The translations under genes were made by a program, and so were the position numbers. From positions 3,472,001 through 3,536,000 of the forward strand of contig NZ_CP076543.1 of NCBI RefSeq assembly GCF_030440515.1: a stretch of 64,000 nucleotides of DNA, written 5' to 3'. This document shows positions 37,605 through 48,481 of the stretch, in pieces; positions within the stretch are counted from its first letter, which is position 1, and each line of letters opens with the position of its first letter. The stretch comes from Streptomyces xanthophaeus (GTDB taxonomy: Bacteria; Actinomycetota; Actinomycetes; Streptomycetales; Streptomycetaceae). The notes under the pieces are model-generated. The model did no database searches. It saw only the letters and a list, made by a program, of their open reading frames with translations, and had not been told where the DNA came from.

Positions 37605-39032
37605 ATGCCTGGGGCCGGCACGTTTCGTGATGACTTCGGGGCGTCCGTGGTCGTCGCGCTGGTCGCTCTACCTCTGTGCGTCGGGGTGGCGGTCGCCTCC
37701 GGAGTGCCGGCCGAGCTGGGGATCGTCACCGGGGTGGTCGGAGGGCTGGTCACCGGGTGGTTCCGCGGGAGCTCCCTTCAGGTGAGCGGGCCCGCGGCCG
37801 GTCTCACCGTGCTCGTCTACGAGGCGGTGCAGGCCTACGGTCTGCCCGCGCTCGGGGTGCTGGTGCTGGCCGCCGGGGTGGTGCAGCTGGGCATGGGGAT
37901 GCTGCGGCTCGGACGGTGGTTCCGGGCGATCTCCGTCGCCGTCGTGCACGGGATGCTGGCCGGGATCGGGCTGGTACTGATCTCCGGGCAGCTGTATGCC
38001 CTGGGCGGTGTGGAGGCCCCGGGGCAGACCCTGGCGAAGCTGCGCGGGGTGCACGAGCTCGGGGCGCAGGCCGACTTGGCCGCCGTGCTGCTCGGGGTCG
38101 GGACGATCGCCGCCATGGTCGCCTGGCGCCGGGTGCCCGCCCGGCTGCGGATCGTGCCCGGTGCGCTCGTCGGAGTGGCCGCCGCCACCGCAGCGGCCGT
38201 CCTGCTGCGGCTGCCCGTCGAGAAGGTGCGGGTGACGGGTGTGCTGGAAGCCGTGTCTCCGCCCGACTGGGGCGACTTCGGGGTCCTGGTCTCGGTCGGC
38301 GCGGCCGGGACCGTGGTCGCGCTGGCGCTGATCGCCTCCGCCGAGACGCTGTTCAGCGCTGCGGCCGTGGACCGCATGCACGACGGGCCGCGGACGGAGT
38401 ACGACAAGGAACTCATCGCCCAGGGCGTGGGCAACAGCGTGTGCGGGTTGCTCGGCGCGCTGCCGATGACCGCGGTCATCGTGCGCAGCGCCGCCAATGT
38501 GGAGGCCGGGGCTCGGACCCGCGCGGCCAGGGTGCTGCACGGTGGCTGGCTGCTGCTCTTCGCCGTGGCGTTTCCCCAGCTTCTGGAGAGCGTGCCGCTG
38601 GCCGCTCTGGCCGGGGTGCTGCTGCACGCGGGCTGGAAGCTGCTGCCGGCCAGGGCGGTGGCCGCGTTGTGGCGGACGCACCGGGGCGAAGCGGTGGTGC
38701 TGGTGGTCACGGCCTCGGCGATCGTGGTCACCAATCTCTTCGAGGGGGTGCTGATCGGGCTGGGGCTGGCCGTCGCCAAGGCGGCCTGGGAGACCTCCCA
38801 CGTGCACATCGAGGAGGTGTGGGAGGACGAGGAGCTGTGCGTGCAGGTCCTGGGGAACGCCAGTTTCCTGCGTCTTCCCAAGCTGCTCGACGCCCTGGAC
38901 GCGCTGCCGCACGGGCAGCCGGTGCGGCTGGATCTGAGCGGGCTGCGCCACCTGGACCACGCCTGTCTGACCGCTCTGGAGGGCTGGGAGCGCACGCGGG
39001 CGCCGCTGTCCGGTCGGGAGGGCGTCATCTAG
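37605..39032 (+). CDS. SulP-family anion transporter with short STAS domain
   Basis: 475 aa from ATG 37605, chosen because AGGGGG lies 8 bp upstream and the SulP domain starts at FRDDFGASVVVAL. About 11 membrane helices contain SulP motifs (VSGPAAGLTVLV, GNSVCGLLGALPMTAV). A reduced STAS-like tail follows (VQVLGNASFLRLPKLLDALD ... VRLDLSGLRHLDHACLTALE). No carbonic anhydrase is fused. Transported anion probably sulfate or bicarbonate; not determinable here. Confidence 0.85.
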   Translation: MPGAGTFRDDFGASVVVALVALPLCVGVAVASGVPAELGIVTGVVGGLVTGWFRGSSLQVSGPAAGLTVLVYEAVQAYGLPALGVLVLAAGVVQLGMGMLRLGRWFRAISVAVVHGMLAGIGLVLISGQLYALGGVEAPGQTLAKLRGVHELGAQADLAAVLLGVGTIAAMVAWRRVPARLRIVPGALVGVAAATAAAVLLRLPVEKVRVTGVLEAVSPPDWGDFGVLVSVGAAGTVVALALIASAETLFSAAAVDRMHDGPRTEYDKELIAQGVGNSVCGLLGALPMTAVIVRSAANVEAGARTRAARVLHGGWLLLFAVAFPQLLESVPLAALAGVLLHAGWKLLPARAVAALWRTHRGEAVVLVVTASAIVVTNLFEGVLIGLGLAVAKAAWETSHVHIEEVWEDEELCVQVLGNASFLRLPKLLDALDALPHGQPVRLDLSGLRHLDHACLTALEGWERTRAPLSGREGVI

Positions 39033-39050
39033 CCGGGTTACCCTCCGCCC

Positions 39051-40286
39051 GTGGAACAGCAGTTGAAGCGCACCCTGGGGGTGTCCGACGCGGTCGTCGT
39101 CGGACTCGGCGCGATGGTGGGCGCCGGTATCTTCGCCGCCCTGGCTCCCGCGGCGCAGGCGGCGGGCGGCGCTCTGCTCGCCGCTCTGGGCGTGGCGGGT
39201 CTCGTGGCCTACTGCAACGCGCACTCCTCGGCGCGGCTGGCCGCCCGCTATCCGGCCTCCGGCGGCACGTACGTCTACGGGCGCGAGCGGCTCGGTCCCT
39301 TCTGGGGATATCTGGCCGGCTGGGGATTCGCGATCGGCAAGACCGCGTCCTGCGCGGCCATGGCCCTCACGGTGGGGGCGTACCTGTGGCCGGGGCGGCA
39401 GCATGCCGTGGCCGTCGCGGCGGTGGTGGCGCTGACCGCCGCGAGCTACGGCGGTGTGCAGAAGTCGGCCCGTATCGCGCGGCTGATCGTGGCGGCGGTG
39501 CTGGCGGTGCTGGCCGGGGTGGTCGTGGTGTGCCTGTCTTCCGGGGCGGCCGATCCGGGGCGGCTGGGCGGATCCGGCCGGGGTGTCTTCGGGCTGTTGC
39601 AGGGTGCGGGTCTGCTGTTCTTCGCCTTCGCGGGCTACGCCCGGATCACCACCCTGGGTGAGGAGGTGCGCGACCCGCGGCGGACGATCCCGCGGGCGGT
39701 GCCGATCGCGCTGGGGATCGCGCTGCTGGTGTACGCCGCGGTGGCGGTGGCGGCGCTGTCGGTGCTCGGCGCGGAGGGGCTGGCGCAGTCGTCGGCCCCG
39801 CTGGCCGACGCGGTGCGGGCGGCCGGGCGTCCCGGACTGGCCCCGGTGGTCCGGGTGGGCGCGGCCCTGGCCGCGCTGGGCTCGTTGCTGGCGCTCGTGC
39901 TCGGGGTTTCGCGGACCGTCCTGGCGATGGCCCGGGACGGCCATCTGCCGCGCGCGCTGGCGGCCGTACATCCCCGGCATCAGGTGCCGCACCATGCGGA
40001 GCTGGCAGTGGGTGCGGTCGTGGCGGTGCTGGCGGCCACCGCCGATCTGCGGGGCGCGATCGGTTTCTCCTCCTTCGGAGTGCTCGCCTACTACGCGATC
40101 GCGAACGCCTCCGCGTGGACTCTCGATTCAGCTGTCAAAGGTCGGGCCGTGGCAGTGGCCGGACTGTCCGGCTGTGTGGTGCTGGCGTGTGCGCTGCCCC
40201 TCGCGTCGGTGACCTGGGGGGCGGCGGTGCTGGCGGTGGGCGTACTGGTCTACGGGGTGCGGGGGCGGTTCAGATCCGGGATCTGA
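39051..40286 (+). CDS. APC-superfamily amino acid permease
   Basis: 411 aa, GTG start 18 bp after the SulP gene, so probably cotranscribed. Twelve or so membrane segments, with the APC signature GLGAMVGAGIFAAL in TM1 and FFAFAGYARITTLGEEVRDPRRTIPRA in TM6-loop. Transports an amino acid or cation; substrate unknown. Its end overlaps the convergent SMI1-like gene by 17 bp. Confidence 0.88.
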   Translation: MEQQLKRTLGVSDAVVVGLGAMVGAGIFAALAPAAQAAGGALLAALGVAGLVAYCNAHSSARLAARYPASGGTYVYGRERLGPFWGYLAGWGFAIGKTASCAAMALTVGAYLWPGRQHAVAVAAVVALTAASYGGVQKSARIARLIVAAVLAVLAGVVVVCLSSGAADPGRLGGSGRGVFGLLQGAGLLFFAFAGYARITTLGEEVRDPRRTIPRAVPIALGIALLVYAAVAVAALSVLGAEGLAQSSAPLADAVRAAGRPGLAPVVRVGAALAALGSLLALVLGVSRTVLAMARDGHLPRALAAVHPRHQVPHHAELAVGAVVAVLAATADLRGAIGFSSFGVLAYYAIANASAWTLDSAVKGRAVAVAGLSGCVVLACALPLASVTWGAAVLAVGVLVYGVRGRFRSGI

Positions 40287-40803
40287 ATCCGTCCCAGGGT
40301 GTCGGCTCCAGGTCGTACTCCTCTCCCGCCGGCGACTCGTCGCAGTACCAGGCGGTGCCGTCGAGCCAGCCGCGCAGCCAGCCGGCCAGGCTCGGGGAGT
40401 CGATGTACCAGGCCAGCTCGGGCTCCCCCGGATTCGGGTCGAACAGCAGGACCTGCGCGGTGTCGGACCGGCAGTCCACGCAGGCGTCCATTGCGCACCC
40501 GAAGTCGGCCACGGGCAGTACGCCTTCGGGCCAGCGCCACCCGGAGGACCGCCGCCGCTCGTACGCGAGGACGGCCTGACGCAGCGGCAGCAGCCCCTGA
40601 CCGGGGCCGAATCCGCCGTCGCCGACGCGTGTGTAGAGCGAGACGAGCAGGGGCGGCAGGGCGAAGCCGAGTATGGCTTCGGCGCGGGCGGTCTCCCCTG
40701 GGTCCAGCGGCCCCGGCAGGGTCCTTCCGTGCCGCTCGTACCTGCGTGCGGAGTTGCGCACGCGGTCCGTGACTTGCTCCAGCAACTGCTCGGTCTCGTT
40801 CAT
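40270..40803 (-). CDS. SMI1/KNR4-like protein
   Basis: 177 aa from ATG 40803 (MNETEQLLEQ). It shows the SUKH pattern: a helix with LPPLLVSLYTRVGDGGFGPG, then PVADFGCAMDACVDC and W-YIDSPSLAGWLRGWLDGT. SMI1/KNR4 proteins are often immunity proteins to polymorphic toxins, though many Streptomyces copies stand alone. No toxin gene is nearby. Its 3' end overlaps the permease gene. Confidence 0.75.
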   Translation of the reverse strand: MNETEQLLEQVTDRVRNSARRYERHGRTLPGPLDPGETARAEAILGFALPPLLVSLYTRVGDGGFGPGQGLLPLRQAVLAYERRRSSGWRWPEGVLPVADFGCAMDACVDCRSDTAQVLLFDPNPGEPELAWYIDSPSLAGWLRGWLDGTAWYCDESPAGEEYDLEPTPWDGFRSRI

Positions 40804-40923
40804 GTCTTCATGGTGACGCACCCCACCGACAGCCGCCCGGGCCTGTGGACAACTCCGCCCGCAGGCCGATCGGTCGGCTTGCGGGCGGGGTGCGTATCGG
40901 CGTCGATGACGCCGGCGGCCGTG

Positions 40924-41316
40924 TCAGCGCGAGGCGAACGGCGCGTCCGTCGGGACGATCTCGCGGCCCAGCGGGAGCAGGGAGAGCGGGACCATCTTGA
41001 AGTTGGCGATGCCGAAGGGGATGCCGATGATCGTGACGCAGAGGGCGATGCCCGTGACGATGTGGCCGAGGGCCAGCCACCAGCCCGCCAGGACCAGCCA
41101 CAGGACGTTGCCGATGCAGGACGGGGCGCCCGCGTCGTGGCGCTCGACCGTGGTGTAGCCGAAGGGCCAGAGGGCGTAGACGGCGATGCGGAAGGCGGCG
41201 ATGCCGAACGGGATGCCGATGATGGTGATGCAGAGCAGCACGCCCGCGAGGAGATAGCCCAGGAACAGCCAGATGCCGCTGAGGATGAGCCAAATGATGT
41301 TGAGGATTGTCTTCAT
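40924..41316 (-). CDS. YccF-domain inner membrane protein
   Basis: 130 aa with two copies of the YccF segment ([20 protein letters not shown] and [20 protein letters not shown]) each followed by GIPFGIA. Four membrane helices. Function unknown in the family. Its ATG overlaps the stop of htpX (ATGA), so it is translationally coupled to that protease gene. Confidence 0.88.
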   Translation of the reverse strand: MKTILNIIWLILSGIWLFLGYLLAGVLLCITIIGIPFGIAAFRIAVYALWPFGYTTVERHDAGAPSCIGNVLWLVLAGWWLALGHIVTGIALCVTIIGIPFGIANFKMVPLSLLPLGREIVPTDAPFASR

Positions 41317-42176
41317 CGGCGGCGGCCTGCCATCTGTTCGAGCCGGGCGATGCGCTCGGCCATCGGAGGGTGTGTGGAGAACATCTTAGAAAGGCCCGCA
41401 CCCGGACGGAACGGGTTGGCGATCATCATGTGGCTCGCCGCCTCCAGCCGGGGTTCCGGGGGCAGCGGGAGCTGTTTGGTGCCCGCGTCGAGCTTGCGGA
41501 GGGCGCTGGCCAGGGCGAGCGGGTCCCCGGTGAGCTGGGCGCCGGAGGCGTCGGCCTCGTACTCGCGCGAGCGGCTGATGGCCAGCTGGATCACGGAGGC
41601 GGCCAGGGGGCCCAGGATCATGATCAGCAGCATGCCGAGGAGGCCGGGGCCCTCGTCGTCGTTCGACCGGCCGATCGGGATCAGCCAGGCGAAGTTGACC
41701 AGGAACATGATCACCGAGGCGAGGGCTCCGGCCACCGAGGAGATCAGGATGTCGCGGTTGTAGACGTGGCTGAGCTCGTGGCCGATGACCCCGCGCAGCT
41801 CACGCTCGTCGAGGATGCGCAGGATGCCCTCGGTGCAGCAGACCGCGGCGTTGCGCGGGTTGCGGCCGGTGGCGAAGGCGTTGGGGGCCTCGGTGGGCGA
41901 GATGTACAGGCGTGGCATGGGCTGGCGCGCGGACGTGGAGAGCTCGCGCACCATGCGGTAGAGCTGGGGAGCCTCGAACTCGCTCACGGGGCGGGCGCGC
42001 ATCGCGCGTAGAGCCAGCTTGTCGCTGTTCCAGTACGCGTAGGCGTTGGTCCCGAGGGCGACGAGGACGGCGATGATCAGGCCGCCCCGTCCGAAGAAGC
42101 TTCCGATGAGGATGATGAGTGCGGACAGCCCGCCGAGGAGTACGGCGGTCTTCAGCCCGTTGTGCCGGCGGTGCAC
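41313..42176 (-). CDS. htpX: Protease HtpX
   Basis: 287 aa from GTG 42176, which has GGAGGGC upstream; an in-frame ATG at 42215 would lengthen it. Two N-terminal membrane segments, zinc motif H133-E-L-S-H137 in [14 protein letters not shown], two further membrane helices and the third ligand in [11 protein letters not shown]. Membrane-bound M48 protease in quality control of membrane proteins. Coupled to yccF. Confidence 0.94.
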   Translation of the reverse strand: MHRRHNGLKTAVLLGGLSALIILIGSFFGRGGLIIAVLVALGTNAYAYWNSDKLALRAMRARPVSEFEAPQLYRMVRELSTSARQPMPRLYISPTEAPNAFATGRNPRNAAVCCTEGILRILDERELRGVIGHELSHVYNRDILISSVAGALASVIMFLVNFAWLIPIGRSNDDEGPGLLGMLLIMILGPLAASVIQLAISRSREYEADASGAQLTGDPLALASALRKLDAGTKQLPLPPEPRLEAASHMMIANPFRPGAGLSKMFSTHPPMAERIARLEQMAGRRR

Positions 42177-42309
42177 GGTACGCCCTCCAAGTGGTGCGGC
42201 AGGGGAGCCCGTCATGGATGTGAGGGTCTACGGTCCAGTGGACCCTCCCTTCCTGGTCAACGCGAGGTGAGGGCGTCTGGTTCCCAGGGCGCGGCAGGGC
42301 GGCCGCCCG

Positions 42310-42336
42310 CCGCCGCCCCTGCGCGGGGGGCGGCGG
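42310..42336 (-). terminator. Terminator after nuoN
   Basis: CCGCCGCCCC (42310-42319) pairs with GGGGCGGCGG (42327-42336) around a 7-base loop, 42 bp past the nuoN stop, at the end of the ten-gene nuo transcript. Confidence 0.55.
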
Positions 42337-42377
42337 GGCCGCGGCGGGCGTTACTCCGTACGGGTTACACGCGCCGG

Positions 42378-43910
42378 CTACTGGGCGAAGAGGCTGCCCG
42401 AGGTGACGCGCAGGATGAGTTCCGGGGCGCCCGAGACGACGACTGCCGTGATCGCGGTGACGACGATGGCCGCCGCCACGGGCCAGGGGGCGCGCGTACG
42501 GGTCGGCGCGCCCTCGGGGGTGCGGAAGAGCAGGGCCGTCCAGCGCAGGTAGTAGTACAGGGCGATGACGACGTTGATCGCCATGACCACGGCCAGCCAG
42601 CCCAGGCCCGCGTCGACCGCGGACCGGAAGACGGTGACCTTGGCGAAGAGCCCGATGATGCCCGGGGGCAGGCCCGCCAGGCAGAGCAGGAAGAAGCCCA
42701 GGGAGAGGGCGGCCAGCGGGCGCTCGGCGTAGAGCCCGCGGTAGTCGCTGATCCGGTGGAGCGGCTTGGTCCGGGCGACCAGGGCTGCCACGGCGAAGGC
42801 GCCGAGGTTCACTGCGGCGTACATGAGGGCGTAGGCGACGGTGGAGCCGATCTGGTCACGCCCGGAGTAGGCGGCCGCTGCGATCGGGACCAGCAGGTAT
42901 CCGGCCTGGCCGACCGAGGACCAGGCGAGCAGCCGTACGGCACTGTTCGGACGGTCCGGGGACTGCCGCAGGGCGGCGGCGTTGCCCAGGGTCATGGTGA
43001 GTGCGGCGAGGACGGCCAGGGCCGGGCCCCAGATGTCGGAGTACGCCGGGAAGGCGATCACCGTGACGAGGATGAGGCCGGTGAACCCGACGGCCTTGCC
43101 GATCACCGAGAGGTAGCCGGCGATGGGCAGGGGGGCACCGATGTAGGTGTCGGGGACCCAGAAGTGGAAGGGGACGGCCGCGGTCTTGAAGGCGAAGCCG
43201 ACGAGGGTGAGCGCGACACCGGCCATGGCGAGCGTGTCGAGCTGCCCGGGGACGTCTTCGAGGCGGACGGCGACCTGGGTGAGGTGCAGGGAGCCGGTGG
43301 CGGCGTAGACGAAACTGACGCCCATCAGCGACACGGCGGTGGCGGTGACGGAGGACAGGAAGAACTTCAGCGCGGCCTCGGAGGAGAGCCGGTCGCCGCG
43401 GCGCATGCCGACGAGGGCGAAGGCGGGCAGCGAGGCGACTTCGAGCGCGACGATCAGGGTGGCGAGGTCGCGGGAGGCGGGCAGCAGGGCGGCGCCGGCG
43501 GCGGAGGAGAGCAGCAGGAACCAGTACTCGCCGGCGGGCATGCGGGTGTCACGGACGGCGGTGACCGACACCAGGGCGGTGACCAGGGCGCCGGCCAGCA
43601 CGAGGAACTGGATGACGAGGGTGAAGTGGTCGGCGACGTAGCTGCAGGCCGCCGGGTCGTCGGTGAGGCAGAAGGTGGCGCGGTCACCGGCGCGCAGGGG
43701 CAGCAGGGTGGCGGTCGCGGCGGCGAGGCCGGCGACCGAGATCCAGCCGAGGACCGGCTTGTGGCGCTCGGCGAGGAACAGGTCGGCGACGAGGACGACC
43801 AGGCCGACGGCGGCGGTGATCACCACGGGTGCGATGGCGAGCCAGTCGACGGACTGGACCAGGCTCGGGGCCTCGGCGGAGAGGACCGTCAGGGCCGTCA
43901 TGGCCGTCAT
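42378..43910 (-). CDS. nuoN: NADH-quinone oxidoreductase subunit N (membrane, antiporter-like)
   Basis: 510 aa from ATG 43910 with AGGAGG upstream. Fourteen membrane helices. The conserved Glu (LIVALEVASLPAF) and the Lys residues of the half-channel (FAFKTAAVPFHFWVPDTYIG, SVIGKAVGF) are kept, so proton pumping is expected. Final gene of the cluster; the start overlaps the nuoM stop (ATGA). Confidence 0.95.
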   Translation of the reverse strand: MTAMTALTVLSAEAPSLVQSVDWLAIAPVVITAAVGLVVLVADLFLAERHKPVLGWISVAGLAAATATLLPLRAGDRATFCLTDDPAACSYVADHFTLVIQFLVLAGALVTALVSVTAVRDTRMPAGEYWFLLLSSAAGAALLPASRDLATLIVALEVASLPAFALVGMRRGDRLSSEAALKFFLSSVTATAVSLMGVSFVYAATGSLHLTQVAVRLEDVPGQLDTLAMAGVALTLVGFAFKTAAVPFHFWVPDTYIGAPLPIAGYLSVIGKAVGFTGLILVTVIAFPAYSDIWGPALAVLAALTMTLGNAAALRQSPDRPNSAVRLLAWSSVGQAGYLLVPIAAAAYSGRDQIGSTVAYALMYAAVNLGAFAVAALVARTKPLHRISDYRGLYAERPLAALSLGFFLLCLAGLPPGIIGLFAKVTVFRSAVDAGLGWLAVVMAINVVIALYYYLRWTALLFRTPEGAPTRTRAPWPVAAAIVVTAITAVVVSGAPELILRVTSGSLFAQ

Positions 43911-45484
43911 GAATTGCCTCCTGCGAGGAGCTTCTGGACGGCCGGGTCGGTGAGGCCGAGGAGGACCGCGGGCCACAGGCCGGCGAGGACGGTGAGGGCG
44001 ACGAGCGGGGTCCAGGCGGCGAACTCGTAGCGCTGGACGTCCGCGACGGCGAGCTCGGGACCGGCTTTCGGGTCTCCCATGCAGACGCGCCGTACGACGA
44101 TCAGCAGGTAGGCGGCGGTGAGCAGGGTGCCGAACGCGCCGACGGCCACGTACGTGAGGAACGCGGGGCGGGAGAGGCCCTCGGCGGGGTCGAAGGCGCC
44201 GAAGAGGGCCAGCATCTCGCCCCAGAAGCCGGCCAGGCCGGGCAGGCCCAGGGAGGCGACGGCGGCGAAGGCGAGGAGCGCGCCGAAGCGGGGGGCGCGG
44301 CCGTAGAGCGCCGCGCCGGTGGCTCCGGCGAGGGTGTCGAGGTCGGCGGTGCCGTAGCGGTCCTTGAGAGCGCCGACCAGGAAGAAGAGGAGGCCGGTGA
44401 TCAGGCCGTGGGCGATGTTGGCGAAGAGCGCGCCGTTGACGCCGGTGGGGGTCATGCTCGCGATGCCGAGGAGGACGAAGCCCATGTGGCCGACGGAGGA
44501 GTAGGCGATGAGGCGCTTGAGGTCGCCCTTGTTCCCCTTGCGGGCCAGCGCGAGGCAGGCGAGCGATCCGTAGACGATGCCGACGGCGGCGAAGGCGCCC
44601 AGGTAGGGGGCGAAGGTGGCCATGCCGTCGGGGGTGATGGGGAGCAGGATGCGGACGAAGCCGTACGTGCCCATCTTGAGCAGGACGCCGGCCAGCAGGA
44701 CGGATCCGACGGTGGGCGCGGCCGTGTGGGCGTCCGGCAGCCAGCTGTGCAGCGGCCACATCGGGGTCTTCACGGCGAGGCCGATGCCGATGGCGAGAAC
44801 GGCCAGGAGCTGGGTGGTGTGGGACAGTTCGCGGCCATTGTCAGAGGCCAGTGTCACCATGTCGAAAGTGCCGCTGTTCAGTCCGATCAGGAGCAGACCG
44901 AGCAGCATGACGACGGAGCCGAGGAGCGTGTAGAGGATGAACTTCCAGGCGGCGGCCTGCCGCTGAGCACCGCCCCAGCGGGCGATGAGGAAGTACATCG
45001 GGATGAGGACCATCTCGAAGGCGAGGAAGAAGAGCAGCAGGTCGAGGACGGCGAAGGTCGCGAGGGTGCCGGACTCCAGGACGAGGAGCAGCGCGACGAA
45101 GGCCTTCGGGGAGGGGCCTGCGGGGAGCTTGAAGTAGCTGTAGAGCGCGCAGAGGAAGAACAGCAGCGCGGTCATCAGGAGGAGGGGGAGCGAGATGCCG
45201 TCGACGCCGAGGTGGATCCGGACGTTCAGCGCCTGGATCCAGCTGATGTCCGTCGTCGCCTGGATGCGGGACGGGGCGTCGTGGTCGAAGCCCAGGGTGA
45301 GGGCGATGGCCGCGGCGAGGATCACGCCGGTCACGGTCACGCCGTGGCGGAGCACGGCCTGTTCGGGGCTCTTGCCCTTGAGGCCGGGCGGGGCCGGCAG
45401 GAGCGCCGCGGCGGAGCCGAGGAGCGGTGCGGCCACGATGAACGCCAGAAGGAACTGCATCACGGACGGGCTGATATCAATCAC
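43907..45484 (-). CDS. nuoM: NADH-quinone oxidoreductase subunit M
   Basis: 525 aa from GTG 45484; ATG 45460 and a GTG at 45502 that overlaps the nuoL stop are alternatives. Antiporter-like subunit with conserved Glu (FFLAFEMVLIPMYF) and Lys (GLAVKTPMWPLHSWLPDAH). Membrane arm of complex I. Overlaps nuoN by 4 bp. Confidence 0.94.
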   Translation of the reverse strand: MIDISPSVMQFLLAFIVAAPLLGSAAALLPAPPGLKGKSPEQAVLRHGVTVTGVILAAAIALTLGFDHDAPSRIQATTDISWIQALNVRIHLGVDGISLPLLLMTALLFFLCALYSYFKLPAGPSPKAFVALLLVLESGTLATFAVLDLLLFFLAFEMVLIPMYFLIARWGGAQRQAAAWKFILYTLLGSVVMLLGLLLIGLNSGTFDMVTLASDNGRELSHTTQLLAVLAIGIGLAVKTPMWPLHSWLPDAHTAAPTVGSVLLAGVLLKMGTYGFVRILLPITPDGMATFAPYLGAFAAVGIVYGSLACLALARKGNKGDLKRLIAYSSVGHMGFVLLGIASMTPTGVNGALFANIAHGLITGLLFFLVGALKDRYGTADLDTLAGATGAALYGRAPRFGALLAFAAVASLGLPGLAGFWGEMLALFGAFDPAEGLSRPAFLTYVAVGAFGTLLTAAYLLIVVRRVCMGDPKAGPELAVADVQRYEFAAWTPLVALTVLAGLWPAVLLGLTDPAVQKLLAGGNS

Positions 45485-45498
45485 GGCTGACTCACGGC

Positions 45499-47520
45499 TC
45501 ACGATCCGGCGTTGACGTTGGCGAGGACGGCGGTGGCGATCGCCAGGACCACGGCGCCGGCGAGCAGGGCGCTCAGGTAGCTCTGCACGTTGCCGGTCTG
45601 GGCACGGCGCACGAGGCTGCCGAGCAGCTTGGTGCCGGTGCCCGCGCCGCGGACGTACGTGTCCACGACCTCGCGGTCGAGGAAGCGGACGAGGCTCGCG
45701 GCGGCCTGGACGGGCCGGACGAACAGCCGGTCGTAGACGGCGTCGAGGTGGAAGCCGGCGGCCGCGTGGCGGTGCAGCGGTCCGAGGAACGCCTTGCCGG
45801 GGTCGGCGGCGGGGCCGGCCGGGACGGCGGGGTGATCGTGGGTCACCTCGGCCACCTCGGGGGCTTCGGCGGCGGATTCGGCGGCGGCGACGGAGGCGGG
45901 CGTCTCGGCAGCGGCTGCGGCTCGGGTGCCGGCGGCGCTCGCGAGGGCGGCCTTCGCCGAGGCGCGCTGCCAGAGGGCGTAGGTGAGCATCGCGCCGATG
46001 GCCGCGGCACCCGTGCCGAGGACCGAGGTGACCAGGGTCGGGGTGAGTTCCCCGCTGTCGAACCAGTCGGAGATGGGGCCGGCCGCGAGGCCGAAGCCGA
46101 TCGACGGGATCGCCAGCAGCCACAGCACGCCGGTCATGGCGAGGGGCTCCTTGCCATGGTCGGGGGCGGCGGCGCCCCGGCCGCGGAAGGCCATCAGCCA
46201 CAGCCGGGTGGCGTAGGCGGCGGTGAGCAGGGCGGTCAGCAGCCCGGCGACGAGCACCAGCCAGCCGGCGGCGCTGGGCGCGAACTCCGAGTGGCCGGTC
46301 GCGGTGTGCTCGGCGGCGACGAGGACGGCTTCCTTGGAGAAGAAGCCGGCGAAGGGCGGGACCGCGGCGAGCGCGAGCAGCGCGATCGTCATCGTCCAGA
46401 AGGCGTCGGGGATGCGCTTGGCGAGGCCGTCCATCCGGGACATGACGCCCAGGGAGTTCGTACCGGCGGCGTGGATGATCACGCCGGCGCCGAGGAAGAG
46501 GAGCGCCTTGAAGGCTCCGTGGGACAGGAGGTGGAACACGGCGGCGCCGCGGTCACCGACGGCCAGGGCGCCGACCATGTAGCCGAGCTGACCGATCGTG
46601 GAGTAGGCGAGCACCCGCTTGATGTCGTCCTGGGCGATGGCGGCCAGGCCGGAGCCGACCATCGTGACGGCCGCCATCACGGCCATGACCACCAGCGCGG
46701 CCTGGGAGGCCGCGAAGACGGGCAGGAGGCGGGCGATGAAGTAGACACCGGCGGCGACCATCGTCGCGGCGTGGATCAGGGCCGAGACCGGCGTGGGGCC
46801 CGCCATGGCGTCGGGGAGCCAGGTGTGCAGGGGGAACTGCGCGGACTTGCCCGCGACTCCGGCGAGCAGGAGCAGCGCGATCAGTGTCGGGTGGTCGAGT
46901 CCGCCGTCGGCGACGGTGCGCAGGATCTTCGGGATCTCGAAGGAGCCGGCGTCTGTGGCGAGCGCGAACAGGCCGATCAGGAAGGGGACGTCGCCGAGCT
47001 TGGTGACGAGGAAGGCCTTCAGGGAGGCGGAGCGGGCCGCTTCGGTCTCCCAGTAGTGGCCGACCAGGAAGTACGAGCAGATGCCCATGACTTCCCAGCC
47101 GACCAGCAGCACCATCAGGTCGCCGGAGTAGACGACGAGCAGCATGGCGGAGGTGAACAGTGAGACGAGAGCGGCATACGACGGGTAGCGCGGGTCCTCA
47201 CGGAGGTACGCCGTCGAGTAGACCTGTACGCAGGTGGCGACCACCCCGACCAGGACGGCGACCAGGGCGGCGAAGCCGTCGATGTAGAGCGAGAGATCGA
47301 TCGGCACCGAGCCGGTCGGGGTCAGCTCGGTCGCGGCGCTGATCGTCTCGCCGCCGCCCTGGCGGACGGCGACGAGTACGGCCAGTACGGCGGCGCCGAG
47401 CGTGGGCAGGATCGCGAGCGGCCGGACGAACCCGGGGGCGGTGCGGCCGAGGAGCAGTCCCGCCACCGCGCCCAGGAAGGGGAGCAGCGGGACGAGGACG
47501 GCGAGGGTCGTGGTGCTCAC
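45499..47520 (-). CDS. nuoL: NADH-quinone oxidoreductase subunit L
   Basis: 673 aa, GTG start overlapping the nuoK stop (GTGA). Sixteen or so membrane helices; Glu in [15 protein letters not shown], Lys in [26 protein letters not shown]. Before the last membrane helix there is an Ala/Glu/Val-rich low-complexity stretch (~555-605), then the horizontal-helix region. Distal proton-pumping subunit. Confidence 0.95.
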   Translation of the reverse strand: MSTTTLAVLVPLLPFLGAVAGLLLGRTAPGFVRPLAILPTLGAAVLAVLVAVRQGGGETISAATELTPTGSVPIDLSLYIDGFAALVAVLVGVVATCVQVYSTAYLREDPRYPSYAALVSLFTSAMLLVVYSGDLMVLLVGWEVMGICSYFLVGHYWETEAARSASLKAFLVTKLGDVPFLIGLFALATDAGSFEIPKILRTVADGGLDHPTLIALLLLAGVAGKSAQFPLHTWLPDAMAGPTPVSALIHAATMVAAGVYFIARLLPVFAASQAALVVMAVMAAVTMVGSGLAAIAQDDIKRVLAYSTIGQLGYMVGALAVGDRGAAVFHLLSHGAFKALLFLGAGVIIHAAGTNSLGVMSRMDGLAKRIPDAFWTMTIALLALAAVPPFAGFFSKEAVLVAAEHTATGHSEFAPSAAGWLVLVAGLLTALLTAAYATRLWLMAFRGRGAAAPDHGKEPLAMTGVLWLLAIPSIGFGLAAGPISDWFDSGELTPTLVTSVLGTGAAAIGAMLTYALWQRASAKAALASAAGTRAAAAAETPASVAAAESAAEAPEVAEVTHDHPAVPAGPAADPGKAFLGPLHRHAAAGFHLDAVYDRLFVRPVQAAASLVRFLDREVVDTYVRGAGTGTKLLGSLVRRAQTGNVQSYLSALLAGAVVLAIATAVLANVNAGS

Positions 47521-47864
47521 GCGGTGACCTCGCTCCGGTTGTTCGCGGCGGGCTCGTGGCCCTCGGCGGTGTCGCGCAGCCGGTCGACGTCGGAGGTGCC
47601 CCGGTTGCGGTACACCATCAGCACGATCGCGAGGCCGATGCCGATCTCGGCGGCGGCGATCGCGATGGTGAAGAGGGTGAGGGCCTGGCCGGCGTGCAGG
47701 GTGTCGCGCAGCCAGACGTCGAAGGCCACCAGGTTGAGGTTGACGGCGTTGAGCATCAGCTCGACGGACATCAGGACCAGGATGGCGTTGCGGCGGGCCA
47801 GTACGCCGTACAGGCCCGTGCAGAAGAGGAGCGCCGCGAGTACGGCGGGGTAGGCGAGGTGCAT
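47517..47864 (-). CDS. nuoK: NADH-quinone oxidoreductase subunit K
   Basis: 115 aa; three membrane helices, with the conserved Glu residues in [16 protein letters not shown] and [14 protein letters not shown]. Slightly longer than the E. coli protein because of an acidic C-terminal tail. Its ATG overlaps the nuoJ stop (shared base) and its stop overlaps the nuoL GTG. Confidence 0.95.
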   Translation of the reverse strand: MHLAYPAVLAALLFCTGLYGVLARRNAILVLMSVELMLNAVNLNLVAFDVWLRDTLHAGQALTLFTIAIAAAEIGIGLAIVLMVYRNRGTSDVDRLRDTAEGHEPAANNRSEVTA

Positions 47865-48481
47865 CAGCGCCGGCCCTTCTTCTCGCCGGGGCCGGCCGGG
47901 GTGGCGGCGTCGGCGGGGTCGGCGGGGTCGTTCCTGCGGGACAGCACGATGGCCCCGATCAGGGCTGCGAGGAGGAGTACGGAGAGCGCCTCGAACGGCA
48001 GCACCCAGTGCTGGAAGAGGATCTCGCCGGAGACCTTGGTGGAGCCCTGGACCGGTCCGTCGAGGTCGATCCAGGTGGTGCGGAAGGCGTCGACGACCAC
48101 CCAGACCAGCGACACGGCCGCGACGACGGCGACGCCGAGTGCGATCCAGCGGTTGCCGGAGTCCGCGTCCGGGGAGCGGCCGATGGGGGCCTTGGTGAGC
48201 ATCAGTCCGAAGAGGAGGAGGACGACCACGGAACCGAGGTAGATGAGGACCTGGACCCAGGCGATGAACTCGGCGGTCAGCAGCAGGTACTCGACGGCGA
48301 TGCCGCCGAGCGCGACGACCAGCCACAGGGCGGCGTGCACCAGCTGCTTGGTGGTGACCGTGACGAGGGCCGCGCCGAGGGTGGCGAGTCCGACGAGGAC
48401 GAAGGCGATCTCGACGCCGGTCGGGGAGAGGAAGCCGGGCCCGGTGGTGGCGGCTGCGGCCAGGGTGGCGGTGGGGCTCAC
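47864..48481 (-). CDS. nuoJ: NADH-quinone oxidoreductase subunit J
   Basis: 205 aa, GTG start overlapping the nuoI stop. Five membrane helices, the motif YIGSVVVL-like [17 protein letters not shown] in TM3 (the pi-bulge helix), and a charged tail ([12 protein letters not shown]). It forms the central part of the membrane arm. Confidence 0.94.
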   Translation of the reverse strand: MSPTATLAAAATTGPGFLSPTGVEIAFVLVGLATLGAALVTVTTKQLVHAALWLVVALGGIAVEYLLLTAEFIAWVQVLIYLGSVVVLLLFGLMLTKAPIGRSPDADSGNRWIALGVAVVAAVSLVWVVVDAFRTTWIDLDGPVQGSTKVSGEILFQHWVLPFEALSVLLLAALIGAIVLSRRNDPADPADAATPAGPGEKKGRR